From assembly GCF_008801925.2 (NCBI RefSeq), contig NZ_CP062803.1, positions 3,348,001 to 3,412,000 on the forward strand: 64,000 nt of DNA, read 5' to 3'. The notes beneath the pieces were generated by a model that was not told the origin of the DNA, made no database searches, and saw nothing but the letters and a program-made list of their open reading frames with translations. The stretch comes from Cupriavidus basilensis (GTDB lineage: Bacteria; Pseudomonadota; Gammaproteobacteria; Burkholderiales; Burkholderiaceae). This document shows, piece after piece, positions 17,094 to 26,280 of the stretch; position 1 is the stretch's first letter, and each line of letters opens with the position of its first letter. The translations under genes and the position numbers were made by a program.

Positions 17094-20000
17094 TCATTTC
17101 TGGATGTAGACCTCCTTCCACGCCACCCGCTTGGATTTGCTCAGCAAATTGATCGGCAGTTGAGACGTGGACGAAGTGGCGTTCGACTGCTGGGTCAGTG
17201 CGTCAAGATTGCCATTGTTTAACGCGACCAGCGACGGCCTTGATGACAGCGCGGTATTGGATAGGGCAATCCCCGTCCACGGGGACAGCCCGGATGAAGT
17301 GAAGTTCGTGCTTGGCAGTTCGCCGCCAGTAGTCAAATCCACTGCATACAGATAGCTGGACGAGCCACAAGTCGCCGCCGAGGGAATGTCGGTGGTGAAA
17401 ACCAGGATCCCCGCAATAGCGGCCGGATTGGTCACCACTCGCTCACCCGAGCCTGGCAGATCGAAGTACCAGCCCGGATTCTTGGTGTAGTTCACAGGAG
17501 GCGTGTTGCTGATATGGCGCACAGACCCCGATAGCGTCACAGTTCTTTTCACAAGCGCGGTTCGCACGTTCGAGATCAGCGGCGCTGCAGTCATATTGTC
17601 AACCAAAGCGTACATGGATTGCACGTTACTCACGCCCAAGTCGGATTGCCCGAGCAGAAGACCCGTACCCACGAAGACCATGCGTTGACCGTTATAGGTA
17701 GTCAGCTCCGGCGCCGAACTGATCGGTTGCGCCTTGCCACTGCTATCCGCCAGGCTGGCCAGCTTGCTGACATTCCACGAGGTAGCAGCGGTGCCGGACA
17801 AATCGAAGCGCCACACATTCCCCAGCAGGTCGCCGCCATAAACGTAGTCGATTGTCGCGTCGGTCGATCCATTCGCCGCGTAAGCGGAAATATAGGCGAG
17901 ACCAGAAGGCGTAGTCGTATCGCCAACCCCGGTCGAGATCGACTGGAGGACGTTGCCGGTAGCAGGATCGAGCACGAACAGGCGGCCTTTGCCATCGCCC
18001 TGCGTTCCTCCGTTGCGAACCACATTGTTGTTATAGCCCGACGGCACGAGCACCACCCAGCCCATGGCCTTAGTCTTCGCAAGGATAGGCTTGCCGAAGG
18101 TCAAGCCCAGGTTGGCCGCATCCGTGCTGCTGGTCGCCGAATTCGGAAACTCCCATTTCACTTTACTGGCCACGTCCGCATCGCTTTGCGCCGTCGAACT
18201 GGTCACATCAAGCGCATAGTAGCCACTGCCCCCCGCCCCTAGCCCACCCACTAGCAGGGTTTTCCATGCCTTGATACCGGCCATGTAGACATCGCCAACA
18301 GCCGGCGTGGCATCGACGTAGTATTGATGCGTATAGGGCGTCACCGTGTACGCATTCATCTTCCCGCTTGTCGTCAGAAGCGCGCCCGGCACATACGCCC
18401 AGAGCTCCGCGCCGGAACTGGCGTCGAACGCATGCAGCATGCCGTCGTTTGCCCCCTGGTAAATCGCGGGCTTGCGAGAAGCGAGCTGGCTCTGGAACCC
18501 GGCATAGCCCGCGTCGGTGTAATAGGCGGTCGCACCGGCGACATAAACCGGCTCAGCCGACACGATATCACCAAGTAGCGAACTGCGCGTCCGATAGGTA
18601 GTGCCCTCCAGTGATCGATCGCCTCGCAGGTAGGCCAACACGCTGGCCCCGTCAGTCTTGCCGGAACTGTTGAGCAGGTTGACGGTACTCGCCAGCAATC
18701 CTCCCGTCCCCGTTGCGAAGGCAACGCCCTTGCCGTTGTCGTAGGTCCCTATCCAGCGATTGCTGGCGGTGCGGCTAGTCAGTTGGTCGCGCGCCTTCCA
18801 CAGCGGCGCGGCGGCATTGATGAACCCGGTGGTTGGGTCGATGGGCGCGGCGGTCAGCTCGCCAGACCAGTTCTGGCCGTTGTAGCTGGCCATGAAGGCC
18901 GCGCCACCGCCATTAGTGGAACTCACTGCAATTGCCGCGTTGGATGCGGATTTCGACAACAGGCTCTGAAGCACCTGCTGGAAGAACGACGTCAGGTCGG
19001 CGGCGTTGGTCGCTCGGAACATCTGGCCGCGGCCATTGATGGTGGCGTGCCAAAGGTCATCCAGCGCGTTAGGGCTGTAGTTCTGGGACGTGGCCACCCA
19101 GGTCGGCGGATTCAGGTTCGGGCTGTTGGCCTGCGCGGTGTTCTGCCCATAGATATAGCCCTTTGCACCCAGCGCCACCGCATACGTATTCATATGCAGG
19201 TTGGGGTTCTTGTCGGCATTCCAGGAGCTATCCGTCGAATTGACCGGCACCAGGCCCGCAGTGAGATCGGTGCGCAGATTATTGACAAAGTAAGAGCTCG
19301 CGATGTCCGCCAAGGAAGGCTTGGGAATTGCCGAGTACGGGGCGGTGTTGATGAAGCTGCTGCTGGCCGAATAGCTCGGCGGCGTCACCGTCGACTTGTT
19401 GGCATAGCCATCGGTCAGGATAAAACCTGCATTCTGCTGGCAAGCGAACTTGACCGGCGCATTGGTGTCCGTTCTCATGAACTGGCCACCGATGAAGTTG
19501 AGTGTTTCAAGTGTGGGCGTACCGCCAGCCGCTACGCTCTGATAAATCGCCCCCAGCAACGCAGAACCATTCTTCAAGTTATCCGTCGAGGAAAAGTCGT
19601 ACATGGTGACGTTGGTGCCCGCCCCCGAATTGAAGTTGGTATAGGCACCGTACATTCCCTTTAGGTTCGTCAAAACCTGGCCCATGCCCGAGCCCAGCAT
19701 CAGCTTGCGCTTGCGGTAATACTGAAACCAGTTGGCGAAGTTCTGCAGCTCATCCGCATAGCTGCGTCCGCCCGGGAACTTCCCGCTGTTGGCAGGAACG
19801 ATCTGCCACTCGCGCACAAAGGCACCATCCGGCGTTGCATTGCAGCCTGCAGTGCTAGCCGTACAGGTTGCATCCTTGACGTAGTAGGTCGCGGGGCGGT
19901 AAGGAAGCGAAACATCCCAGTAGGTGACGTTGGAGGGGATTGTGAGATCGCTACTGATATTCGTGGTTGTCCAACTGCCGCCATTTTTTTTGTAGGTGAT

Positions 20001-20684
20001 CTGCGTGAGTGAGTTCGCAGATGCCCACGCAAACGGAATCACCATGCCAGGGAACATGCGGAAGGTCGTGTTGGCGCCTGGATTGCCTTGCACGGCAACA
20101 GTCCCCGCCATGTTCCACGTGTATGGCGACGATGAACTTTGCGTCGGATAGTACGGATGGCTACGGGTCGCCGCCGTGCTTGCGTTGCTAAAGCTCTTCA
20201 TTGCGCCACCCATATAGGCTGACGGCCATGCGACGTAGGTTACATTCGGGTTGTAATAGATCGGGTTGTAGTCCGCACTGCGCATGTAGCTGTACTGCGG
20301 CAGCGGCGGCACCGCGAAGTGATCGGACGTCGAATCGGCGTAGCGGCGCAGATCGCTATCATTGCTGGTGCTCTGCCCGTTCGGGAACAGATAGGCAAAC
20401 TTCATCCAGCCATTGCCGGACGAGCCCGTATCATTGAAGTTGAACTTGCCACCCGAGTAGAAGTTCTTGTTGCTCGTATCCCACCACAAGGCACCGTCAC
20501 TCGTATTCATCAGGACCTCGAAGTCCATCGAACCCGAATCGTCAATGCCAAAGATGACGTTGGGCGGCGCCTGCGAAGTGGCGGAGAGCGGCGTAACGGA
20601 AATGTCGGTCGAGGCAGAGTAGGCCGAAATCACCGCCACCGAGGAAATCGCCAGGCAAACCTTAAGCAAGGATGAGAGTTTCAT
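17094..20684 (-). CDS. pilY1: Type IV pilus tip adhesin/assembly factor PilY1
   Basis: The 1196-residue protein has a signal peptide (about residues 1-24), an N-terminal von Willebrand A-like region starting PNVIFGIDDSGSM with a MIDAS-type D48-x-S50-x-S52, and a C-terminal PilC/PilY1 beta-propeller containing NDGMLHAFDASSGAELWAYVPG and IDYVYGGDLLGNVWRFDL. PilY1 caps the pilus with minor pilins and acts in adhesion, pilus extension and surface sensing. It is the last gene of the minus-strand minor-pilin operon, 7 bp after pilX. Its base composition is visibly less GC-rich than the surrounding housekeeping genes, a sign of different selection or acquisition. No terminator was seen after the stop. 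Confidence 0.92.
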   Translation of the reverse strand: MKLSSLLKVCLAISSVAVISAYSASTDISVTPLSATSQAPPNVIFGIDDSGSMDFEVLMNTSDGALWWDTSNKNFYSGGKFNFNDTGSSGNGWMKFAYLFPNGQSTSNDSDLRRYADSTSDHFAVPPLPQYSYMRSADYNPIYYNPNVTYVAWPSAYMGGAMKSFSNASTAATRSHPYYPTQSSSSPYTWNMAGTVAVQGNPGANTTFRMFPGMVIPFAWASANSLTQITYKKNGGSWTTTNISSDLTIPSNVTYWDVSLPYRPATYYVKDATCTASTAGCNATPDGAFVREWQIVPANSGKFPGGRSYADELQNFANWFQYYRKRKLMLGSGMGQVLTNLKGMYGAYTNFNSGAGTNVTMYDFSSTDNLKNGSALLGAIYQSVAAGGTPTLETLNFIGGQFMRTDTNAPVKFACQQNAGFILTDGYANKSTVTPPSYSASSSFINTAPYSAIPKPSLADIASSYFVNNLRTDLTAGLVPVNSTDSSWNADKNPNLHMNTYAVALGAKGYIYGQNTAQANSPNLNPPTWVATSQNYSPNALDDLWHATINGRGQMFRATNAADLTSFFQQVLQSLLSKSASNAAIAVSSTNGGGAAFMASYNGQNWSGELTAAPIDPTTGFINAAAPLWKARDQLTSRTASNRWIGTYDNGKGVAFATGTGGLLASTVNLLNSSGKTDGASVLAYLRGDRSLEGTTYRTRSSLLGDIVSAEPVYVAGATAYYTDAGYAGFQSQLASRKPAIYQGANDGMLHAFDASSGAELWAYVPGALLTTSGKMNAYTVTPYTHQYYVDATPAVGDVYMAGIKAWKTLLVGGLGAGGSGYYALDVTSSTAQSDADVASKVKWEFPNSATSSTDAANLGLTFGKPILAKTKAMGWVVLVPSGYNNNVVRNGGTQGDGKGRLFVLDPATGNVLQSISTGVGDTTTPSGLAYISAYAANGSTDATIDYVYGGDLLGNVWRFDLSGTAATSWNVSKLASLADSSGKAQPISSAPELTTYNGQRMVFVGTGLLLGQSDLGVSNVQSMYALVDNMTAAPLISNVRTALVKRTVTLSGSVRHISNTPPVNYTKNPGWYFDLPGSGERVVTNPAAIAGILVFTTDIPSAATCGSSSYLYAVDLTTGGELPSTNFTSSGLSPWTGIALSNTALSSRPSLVALNNGNLDALTQQSNATSSTSQLPINLLSKSKRVAWKEVYIQK

Positions 20685-20691
20685 GGGCCGG

Positions 20692-21249
20692 TTATCTGTT
20701 GAGGATTGCCTGTACGAATGTCTCGCCGCTGCGCGGGCTCGTGACGTGTACCGTCACCCGGTAAGCCACCTGTGGCAGTTGCAGTGAAGGTGAACCCATC
20801 TGATTGCTGCTTGGCCCCTGGATCGCCTTGGCGCGGGCAGTGCACTGGCCGTACGGATCTGTCACCGGAGTCGAACTGCACAGGCGTTCGACCACATATT
20901 GATATTGCAAGCCACCGTTGCCGACCTGGACCTGCGGGAAGCTGGTGGTGTCGGCCCAGTTCACATTGGGCAGGCCATTCTGGTCCAGCGCGAAGGTGGT
21001 AGTGGTCGCGTAGTACTGCTTGGTGGTATCCGTGGTATCCGGGTTGGCAACGCCATCCAGGGTAGTCTTCGCAGCGGTCAAGGCAAGATCGGTGGCCTGG
21101 CTCGCAGCCTCCTTGAATGCAACGTTGCCGGCCGTGGTTCCCGATACGGCACCGGTACGCAGCAACGACACCGCGGACACCAGGATCGCCAGCAGGATGA
21201 TCAACACGATCGGCAGCGCGAGGCCGGTCTGGGTGCGACGCGATCGCAT
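20692..21249 (-). CDS. pilX: Minor pilin PilX
   Basis: The 185-residue protein begins MRSRRTQTG, then LALPIVLIILLAILVSAVSLL, a class III signal with cleavage after Gly9. It lacks the usual Glu5, as is normal for the PilX_N family. The rest is a variable periplasmic domain rich in Thr. PilX belongs to the priming complex of pilins at the pilus tip. The start at 21249 lies 2 bp after the pilW stop, so the genes are coupled; the frame is open further upstream inside pilW but only this start gives the pilin leader. Confidence 0.85.
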   Translation of the reverse strand: MRSRRTQTGLALPIVLIILLAILVSAVSLLRTGAVSGTTAGNVAFKEAASQATDLALTAAKTTLDGVANPDTTDTTKQYYATTTTFALDQNGLPNVNWADTTSFPQVQVGNGGLQYQYVVERLCSSTPVTDPYGQCTARAKAIQGPSSNQMGSPSLQLPQVAYRVTVHVTSPRSGETFVQAILNR

Positions 21250-21251
21250 GC

Positions 21252-22421
21252 TCACTGTTCTCCGAACACGATATTCTTGAGAGGGATGACGAGGCTCTGC
21301 GTGCGATAGCGATAGCACTGCCAATTCTGTGTCGCGCTCAGATCGGCCGTCACGGCTGCCCCCAGGGGCGAAGCGGTAGCGGCAAAAATCACCGGCAAGG
21401 TCGCCGCCGTTGTGGCATCGCATGCCGCTCCCGGCCCGCCTGACGGCTTTACAGCCGCCGGAATTCGCGTGACCAGGCCTACGCGAATTGCCCGGATCTG
21501 GCTCATGCTGGCCGCGCTTAGCGGCCATGCCCATGCCCCGGTAGCATCCACCCATTGGGCAACGCTCAAGCCTGTTCCCGCGACCACCCCATACTGCGCG
21601 CGCATGTAGACCACATTCTCTGCCAGCGGCGTCGCGGGGGTACCAGCAGAGGCAAACTGATCAACCAGTTGCAGCGTGGCCGTCGCGTTGTTGACCTGAT
21701 AAGTCGTCCAGGTAAATGCCCCCGCGTTCATCACGCTCGCGCCAGCGCCATAAGCCTGTGGATTGGAGAACACCACCGTTGCCGGAGGATTCCAGTTGCC
21801 GCTGCCCGCCGCATGGGCTATCTGCGTGCTGTTGGCCTGCAGCGTGGTTCCACTGACCTGCATGACGGTGCAGGGCGCAGTCACGCTGCCGTTGCCGCTG
21901 TACGCCGAAACTAGTAATACCGACCCCTGCGTGTTCGGGCCCGGAATGGTGATGCCCTGGGCCGAAGGCACATTCAGCGGATCCGTCCCTGTCGCCATTC
22001 CAGTACTAAGGGCGATCGGCGCCGCGGCGCCAATTGAGGAGGCTCCCGCAATGGATATCGTGTCCGAGGCACCCACCCCACCCGGGCGTGTCACCCATAC
22101 GGGCGCAATCGCGGCGTTGTCGATCAGCACGCCGTTGAAATAGGCGTTGAGCGCCGGGCAGATGATGGTGGACTGGTTATTACGGCCGCTGGCGGCAACG
22201 CCGACTCCCGCCCCCTTGATATCGCGCCCGATTGCCAGCATGGCCAGCACGCTGCTGTCGGCAGCCGCGCTGGTCCCAAACTGCGTGCGCTTGAAGTCCT
22301 CGAAGAAGTAAGTTGCGCTGAGAATAGCGACGCCGGCAATCAAGCCGATCAGAAGCCCAACCAGCAGCTCAATCAGCGTGAAGCCGCTAGTACGCAGGTG
22401 CGAGTGAAGCCTGGCGTGCAT
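21252..22421 (-). CDS. pilW: Minor pilin PilW
   Basis: The 389-residue protein has a 13-residue basic leader ending in Gly13, then FTLIELLVGLLIGLIAG with the conserved Glu at mature position 5. PilW-type C-terminal sequence follows (YFFEDFKRTQFG, then a long Ser/Thr/Ala-rich domain). It is processed by prepilin peptidase and joins the tip complex. It lies 7 bp after pilV on the same strand. Confidence 0.88.
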   Translation of the reverse strand: MHARLHSHLRTSGFTLIELLVGLLIGLIAGVAILSATYFFEDFKRTQFGTSAAADSSVLAMLAIGRDIKGAGVGVAASGRNNQSTIICPALNAYFNGVLIDNAAIAPVWVTRPGGVGASDTISIAGASSIGAAAPIALSTGMATGTDPLNVPSAQGITIPGPNTQGSVLLVSAYSGNGSVTAPCTVMQVSGTTLQANSTQIAHAAGSGNWNPPATVVFSNPQAYGAGASVMNAGAFTWTTYQVNNATATLQLVDQFASAGTPATPLAENVVYMRAQYGVVAGTGLSVAQWVDATGAWAWPLSAASMSQIRAIRVGLVTRIPAAVKPSGGPGAACDATTAATLPVIFAATASPLGAAVTADLSATQNWQCYRYRTQSLVIPLKNIVFGEQ

Positions 22422-22428
22422 GGCGTGG

Positions 22429-22875
22429 CTATCTGAGGTTGGTGGTGGATACGAGGTTGTGCCAGGTGGTAAGGCTCAAGTAGGTCTTCTCCTGCGCTTC
22501 GCCTGCCAGTTTCCACTGCAGGGTGACGGTCAGGTTGCCGGTGACTGCGTCATAAGCCACCGTCGGTGTGTGCGTCGCGTCGCTAGGCAGTGCAGCGTTG
22601 ACGCGCTTAAGCCAATCGGCCGCGATCGCCTGGCCGGTGCCGGCGGTGCACCCGCCGCCGGCCGGCACGGTGTAGCACGGAGCGTTCGCCGCATCCACCG
22701 TGGCAACCCCAATAATCTCGGCGGCGTAGTACTGCGCCACAGTACGATAACGGGTTTGCGAATTCTGCTTGGCAGCCATCAGAGTCGCTGCGCACAAGCC
22801 AACGATGCCAATCGCGAACAGCGTCAACGACACCATTGCCTCAATGAGTGCGAAACCTTGGACGCGCGCTTTCAT
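22429..22875 (-). CDS. pilV: Minor pilin PilV
   Basis: The 148-residue protein has leader MKARVQG and mature N-terminus FALIEAMVSLTLFAIGIVGL with Glu at mature position 5, typical of the type IV pilus modification protein PilV. The C-terminal domain has the CYTVPAGGGC cysteine pair. It starts 1 bp after the fimT-like gene ends, in the same tight operon. Confidence 0.87.
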   Translation of the reverse strand: MKARVQGFALIEAMVSLTLFAIGIVGLCAATLMAAKQNSQTRYRTVAQYYAAEIIGVATVDAANAPCYTVPAGGGCTAGTGQAIAADWLKRVNAALPSDATHTPTVAYDAVTGNLTVTLQWKLAGEAQEKTYLSLTTWHNLVSTTNLR

Positions 22876-22876
22876 A

Positions 22877-23401
22877 TCAGCACGCCATCAAGCTATTTGC
22901 CGCAGCCGCGGGATTGCACACGCGGGCCTGTCCCAAGGCCGACAACATCACGCGCAGACATTGCGCAGTACCACCGTTAGCGCGACACGCTGCGCTCCCG
23001 CTCACCGGCTGGATATCGAACTGAGGCAAAGCAGCCGGCGCCCCCCCGCAGTCCGCCGCTAACACGCGTCCAGTGCCGTCAAAGCAGATCGCTGCCTGGT
23101 TCGAGGCAAGCGCAACCGAGCGGTTCAACTCTGCCGGAGACGCGGAATAGCCAGCGAAAGCAGCCACGCTGGGTACTGCGTAAGACCAACCACTTGCAGA
23201 CACCGCGAATGTCGTCATCCGATTGCGGTTCAGCGCTTCGACGCGCGCCGCCTTCAGGTCCGATGACAGCTGCTCGCTCACAGCACGCAGACGGCTGTTC
23301 TGCAAATAGTCGCTCATGCTCGGTACGCCGACCATCAGCAGGATGGCGATAATGGCAAGCACAGCCATCATCTCGATCAGGGACAGCCCCCTCATCCTCA
23401 T
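22877..23401 (-). CDS. Pseudopilin of the GspH/FimT family
   Basis: The 174-residue protein starts MRMRG, then LSLIEMMAVLAIIAILLMVGVPS with Glu at mature position 5, followed by the GspH/FimT signature LRAVSEQLSSDLKAARVEALNRN. It corresponds to FimT/FimU, a minor pilin of the tip complex. It sits 1 bp after the PilE-like gene. FimT and FimU cannot be told apart by eye; some FimT proteins bind DNA for natural transformation. Confidence 0.87.
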   Translation of the reverse strand: MRMRGLSLIEMMAVLAIIAILLMVGVPSMSDYLQNSRLRAVSEQLSSDLKAARVEALNRNRMTTFAVSASGWSYAVPSVAAFAGYSASPAELNRSVALASNQAAICFDGTGRVLAADCGGAPAALPQFDIQPVSGSAACRANGGTAQCLRVMLSALGQARVCNPAAAANSLMAC

Positions 23402-23402
23402 A

Positions 23403-23897
23403 TCAGCAATTCCCCGGAGTCAGCCACCAGCAAGGGCCGCTTACCGCCTGGCCCTTATATGCAGTGGTGGCCTTGTTGCCGGTCTGGTCAAGCGTATAGG
23501 TAAAGCCGGCGACCGGACCCTGGCCTTGCGCGGTCATAAGGAACCCCTGGCCGCCAGAGGTCAAGGTGCACTGATAGGCGAAGTTCGTCGAAGAGGCGGA
23601 CACATTGCAGGCCGTACCGACACCATAGTTGCCGTTGTCCTGGAAGCTCTGCTCCATGCGCAGCCCAAACACGGAGAGCGTGTCGAAGGCCTCCGACAGC
23701 TTGCTGCGCGTGACATAGTCCGAATAGATCGGAATGGAAATTGCCGACAGGATGGCGAGGATCGCGACCGTCACCATCAGCTCGATCAAGGTAAACCCGC
23801 GCGCCACCCGGCATCCACGCCGTCCTGCTCCAGGCCGGGCGCCTTGCTGAGTGGGGAAATGCGGCGCGGTCGCGAGAAGGCGAAGCGGCGCGGACAT
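23403..23897 (-). CDS. PilE-like minor pilin, first gene of the minus-strand operon
   Basis: The product carries GFTLIELMVTVAILAILSAISIP and a short pilin globular domain ending in a CWWLTPGNC disulfide segment, as in PilE/ComP-like pilins. From the ATG at 23897 it has 164 residues and an unusually long 34-residue leader. A GTG at 23807 would give the leader MARG and a 134-residue protein, which looks more like a standard prepilin, so the true start may be 23807. Neither start has a strong ribosome site. Transcription would start in the divergent region to the right. Confidence 0.8.
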   Translation of the reverse strand: MSAPLRLLATAPHFPTQQGARPGAGRRGCRVARGFTLIELMVTVAILAILSAISIPIYSDYVTRSKLSEAFDTLSVFGLRMEQSFQDNGNYGVGTACNVSASSTNFAYQCTLTSGGQGFLMTAQGQGPVAGFTYTLDQTGNKATTAYKGQAVSGPCWWLTPGNC

Positions 23898-24305
23898 GTC
23901 AGCGCCGCCGATGAACGGCCGAATGCGTGCCCTGCGCGAGCGAAGTTTTGACCCTGTACATATGACCCCCGGTTGAATGACTCATCCGGTTCCGGCATTC
24001 CACTCTGCGTTGGAAGCGCCGAACCCATCCCGAAATCTTTTAATTTTCTGCAGGCTGGCGACAGGCGCATCAGCCTTGATTACTTCATAGCGCATCTGGC
24101 TGCGAGCGCCACCCCGCTATAGTGGGGGATAGGATAGGGAAGTGTCAATTCAGCTACTTCGCCGAGTCGGTTTGCACTGACTGCGTTGGATAGTAGCCAC
24201 AGGCATGTATGAAACATTATTTAGCAAACCCTTCACAGCCCGGCACACTTTTGCCTTCGCTTGAGCGGCATCCTGAGCAGGTCGCCACATCCGAGCGAAA
24301 CCGCC
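23898..24305. other. Divergent intergenic region between the two minor-pilin operons
   Basis: This 408-bp gene-free stretch separates the two back-to-back pilin operons and must contain both promoters. The sequence is clearly less GC-rich than the flanks. A small hairpin with cccc/gggg arms around TATA (24112-24127) is visible, with TATAGT at 24118-24123 as a possible plus-strand -10, but no good -35 was found. No convincing sigma54 site was seen on either strand. Confidence 0.6.
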
Positions 24306-24728
24306 ATGCCTTTTACAACCGCTCCTTCAACGCCGGCGATCACAGGATCCCCTCGCGGCTTCATCCTCATCGAATCCCTCACCGCCCTCGCCGTCCTCGG
24401 CGTCGGCCTGCTGCCGCTTGCTGAGCTGGCGCCGTTCGCACTAGGCACACTGCGCGGCTATGAGGCCCTCGGCCATGCCACACGCGCAGCCGCAGAACTA
24501 GCGGAGCTGGAGGATCCGGGCCTCGCGCTGTCGCCCCTTCAGGCACGCGGCATTGGCCCGAATGCCCTCCAGTTGTGCCAGTCGCTCGCTTCGGTGGAGG
24601 ACAGCGGGTGCTTGCCGGGATCGAGGCTGGCGGTCGTCGGGCCGCTGTCCCTGGCTTCGTCGAGGCCTACCGGCGGCTTGCGGGATGCGGCCGCGCTGCG
24701 CGTCGTTGCCCTCTGGATCCGGCCATGA
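24306..24728 (+). CDS. PilV-like minor pilin, second set
   Basis: The 140-residue protein has an 18-residue leader ending SPRG, then FILIESLTALAVLGVGLLPLAE with Glu at mature position 5, as in PilV. The frame also has a TTG at 24261, but the ATG at 24306 gives the shorter and more usual leader. It opens the plus-strand pilin operon and its stop overlaps the next start by 4 bp (ATGA). It is shorter and GC-richer than the minus-strand PilV. Confidence 0.82.
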   Translation: MPFTTAPSTPAITGSPRGFILIESLTALAVLGVGLLPLAELAPFALGTLRGYEALGHATRAAAELAELEDPGLALSPLQARGIGPNALQLCQSLASVEDSGCLPGSRLAVVGPLSLASSRPTGGLRDAAALRVVALWIRP

Positions 24729-25657
24729 GGACTCGTCGCGCACAAGGGTTCTCGTTGATCGAACTGATGGTCGGCCTGGCGCTCGGCCTGCTGGTCAGCG
24801 CGCTGGCTGTGTCCGCGTTCCATGCCGTCCAGGTCACGTACCGCACCGCCGTCGATCTCGTGCTGCTGGAAGAACGCGGCCAGCGGGCGCTCGCCATCCT
24901 CTCCCACCTAGTCCGGCATAGCGGTTGGCAGCCGGTCGGCGTGGCCTTGCCGGCCAATGCGCCACCGGCGCTGTCTGGGCGGGACGATTGCGGCCAGCCG
25001 GGCATTGCCGCGCTGCCTACCTGCCCTCGCCGTGGGGTCAATGGCAGCGACGCACTGCTGGTGCGATTCAGTGGCAGCGGGCGCGCGCAGGATCCGACGC
25101 TGCCGGACCAGACCATGATCGATTGCAGCGGGTATGCGTTGCCGGCGGTGAGCGTGGGCGGATCGGCTGGTGGCGCAGCCCGCGCTTATGCGGGGGAGAG
25201 CCTGATCTATATCGCCGCCGGCTCGGATGGCGAGCCGCAACTGTTGTGCCGCTATGCCAGCCGGCGCGACGGGAGGGTGCTGGAGGGAAGCTGGACTTCG
25301 GGCGCCCTGGTGCGTGGCGTGGAGGCCATGCAGTTGAGATACGGCATCGATACCGATGGCGATGGCAAGGCCGACGCGTTCCTGCGGGCCGAGGAACTGC
25401 GCGCCAGGGGCGACGCAGCCTGGCGCGAGGTACTGGTGGTGCAGGTGGCACTGGTGCTGCGTGGTGAGCGCCCACTGGCGCTGCCGGCAGCGCCGGCCAT
25501 ACTCACCTTGTTCCCACCGGGCGCGCATGCCGGCGCCAGCCTCCATGCCGACGACCTCGTTTTTACGCCACGTGACCGGCCTGCCTTGATACGACGGGTG
25601 TTCTCGGCATCCGTGCGGCTGCGCAATACCAGGCCCTGCGCGGAGACACCATGCTGA
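24725..25657 (+). CDS. PilW-like minor pilin, second set
   Basis: The 310-residue protein starts MRTRRAQG, then FSLIELMVGLALGLLVSALAVSAF, with Glu at mature position 5 and PilW-type sequence after it (LEERGQRALAILSHLVRHSGW). A DTDGDGKAD segment near residue 222 resembles a calcium-binding loop. It overlaps the preceding gene by 4 bp and the following gene by 7 bp, so the set is translationally coupled. Little similarity to the minus-strand PilW is visible outside the pilin helix. Confidence 0.85.
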   Translation: MRTRRAQGFSLIELMVGLALGLLVSALAVSAFHAVQVTYRTAVDLVLLEERGQRALAILSHLVRHSGWQPVGVALPANAPPALSGRDDCGQPGIAALPTCPRRGVNGSDALLVRFSGSGRAQDPTLPDQTMIDCSGYALPAVSVGGSAGGAARAYAGESLIYIAAGSDGEPQLLCRYASRRDGRVLEGSWTSGALVRGVEAMQLRYGIDTDGDGKADAFLRAEELRARGDAAWREVLVVQVALVLRGERPLALPAAPAILTLFPPGAHAGASLHADDLVFTPRDRPALIRRVFSASVRLRNTRPCAETPC

Positions 25658-26280
25658 GCGCCAAGATTGCGCCTTGCCTGCGGCGCGGTAACCGGGCCAA
25701 AGGGGGCACCACGCTCCTGCTGACGGCCACGATGCTTCTGCTTGTGGCCGCCACAACTCTGGCTGGCCTTCAATTTCTGCTCGCCAGCAGGCAAGTGGTC
25801 ACTTACCAGCTCGAACAGGAGATTGCCTTTCGCACGGCGGAGACGGCGTTGCTCGACGCGGAAGCGGAGTTGATGACGGCGCTCAGCAACGGCGCGTCCG
25901 CAGTGGATAGCCGCCTTGCTGCGTGGCCACCGCCGGGCCAATGCGGCGCCGGCGCGCAGCGGGGACTCTGCCGGCCCGCCCCGGGCATGCCGCCGCCATG
26001 GCTGAATTGGCTCGATTGGCGCCGGCCGGATGAGACCACCGGCATCGCGATGGGCTCCTTCAGCGGCGTTACCCTGCCGGCCTTGCCACCCGGTGCGGCC
26101 GGGGCGGGCGCCATGCCGCGGTACGTTGCCGAGTTGATGCACGAGCGCCCTCCTGGCGAATGGCTGGGATCCGGCTACACGCCGGGCACGGGCCAACGGC
26201 TGCGTTTTCGCATTACTGCGCTGGGGTTGGGGCGCGACGCGGCGGTACGCAGCTTGCTACAGAGCGAGTTCCAGCCATGA
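25651..26280 (+). CDS. PilX-like minor pilin, second set
   Basis: The 209-residue protein has a basic leader MLSAKIAPCLRRGNRAKGG and a hydrophobic segment TTLLLTATMLLLVAATTLAGL without Glu5, followed by the FRTAETALLDAEAELM region characteristic of PilX. It overlaps the PilW-like gene by 7 bp and the PilY1-like gene by 4 bp. Periplasmic sequence is Pro/Gly-rich. Confidence 0.82.
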   Translation: MLSAKIAPCLRRGNRAKGGTTLLLTATMLLLVAATTLAGLQFLLASRQVVTYQLEQEIAFRTAETALLDAEAELMTALSNGASAVDSRLAAWPPPGQCGAGAQRGLCRPAPGMPPPWLNWLDWRRPDETTGIAMGSFSGVTLPALPPGAAGAGAMPRYVAELMHERPPGEWLGSGYTPGTGQRLRFRITALGLGRDAAVRSLLQSEFQP

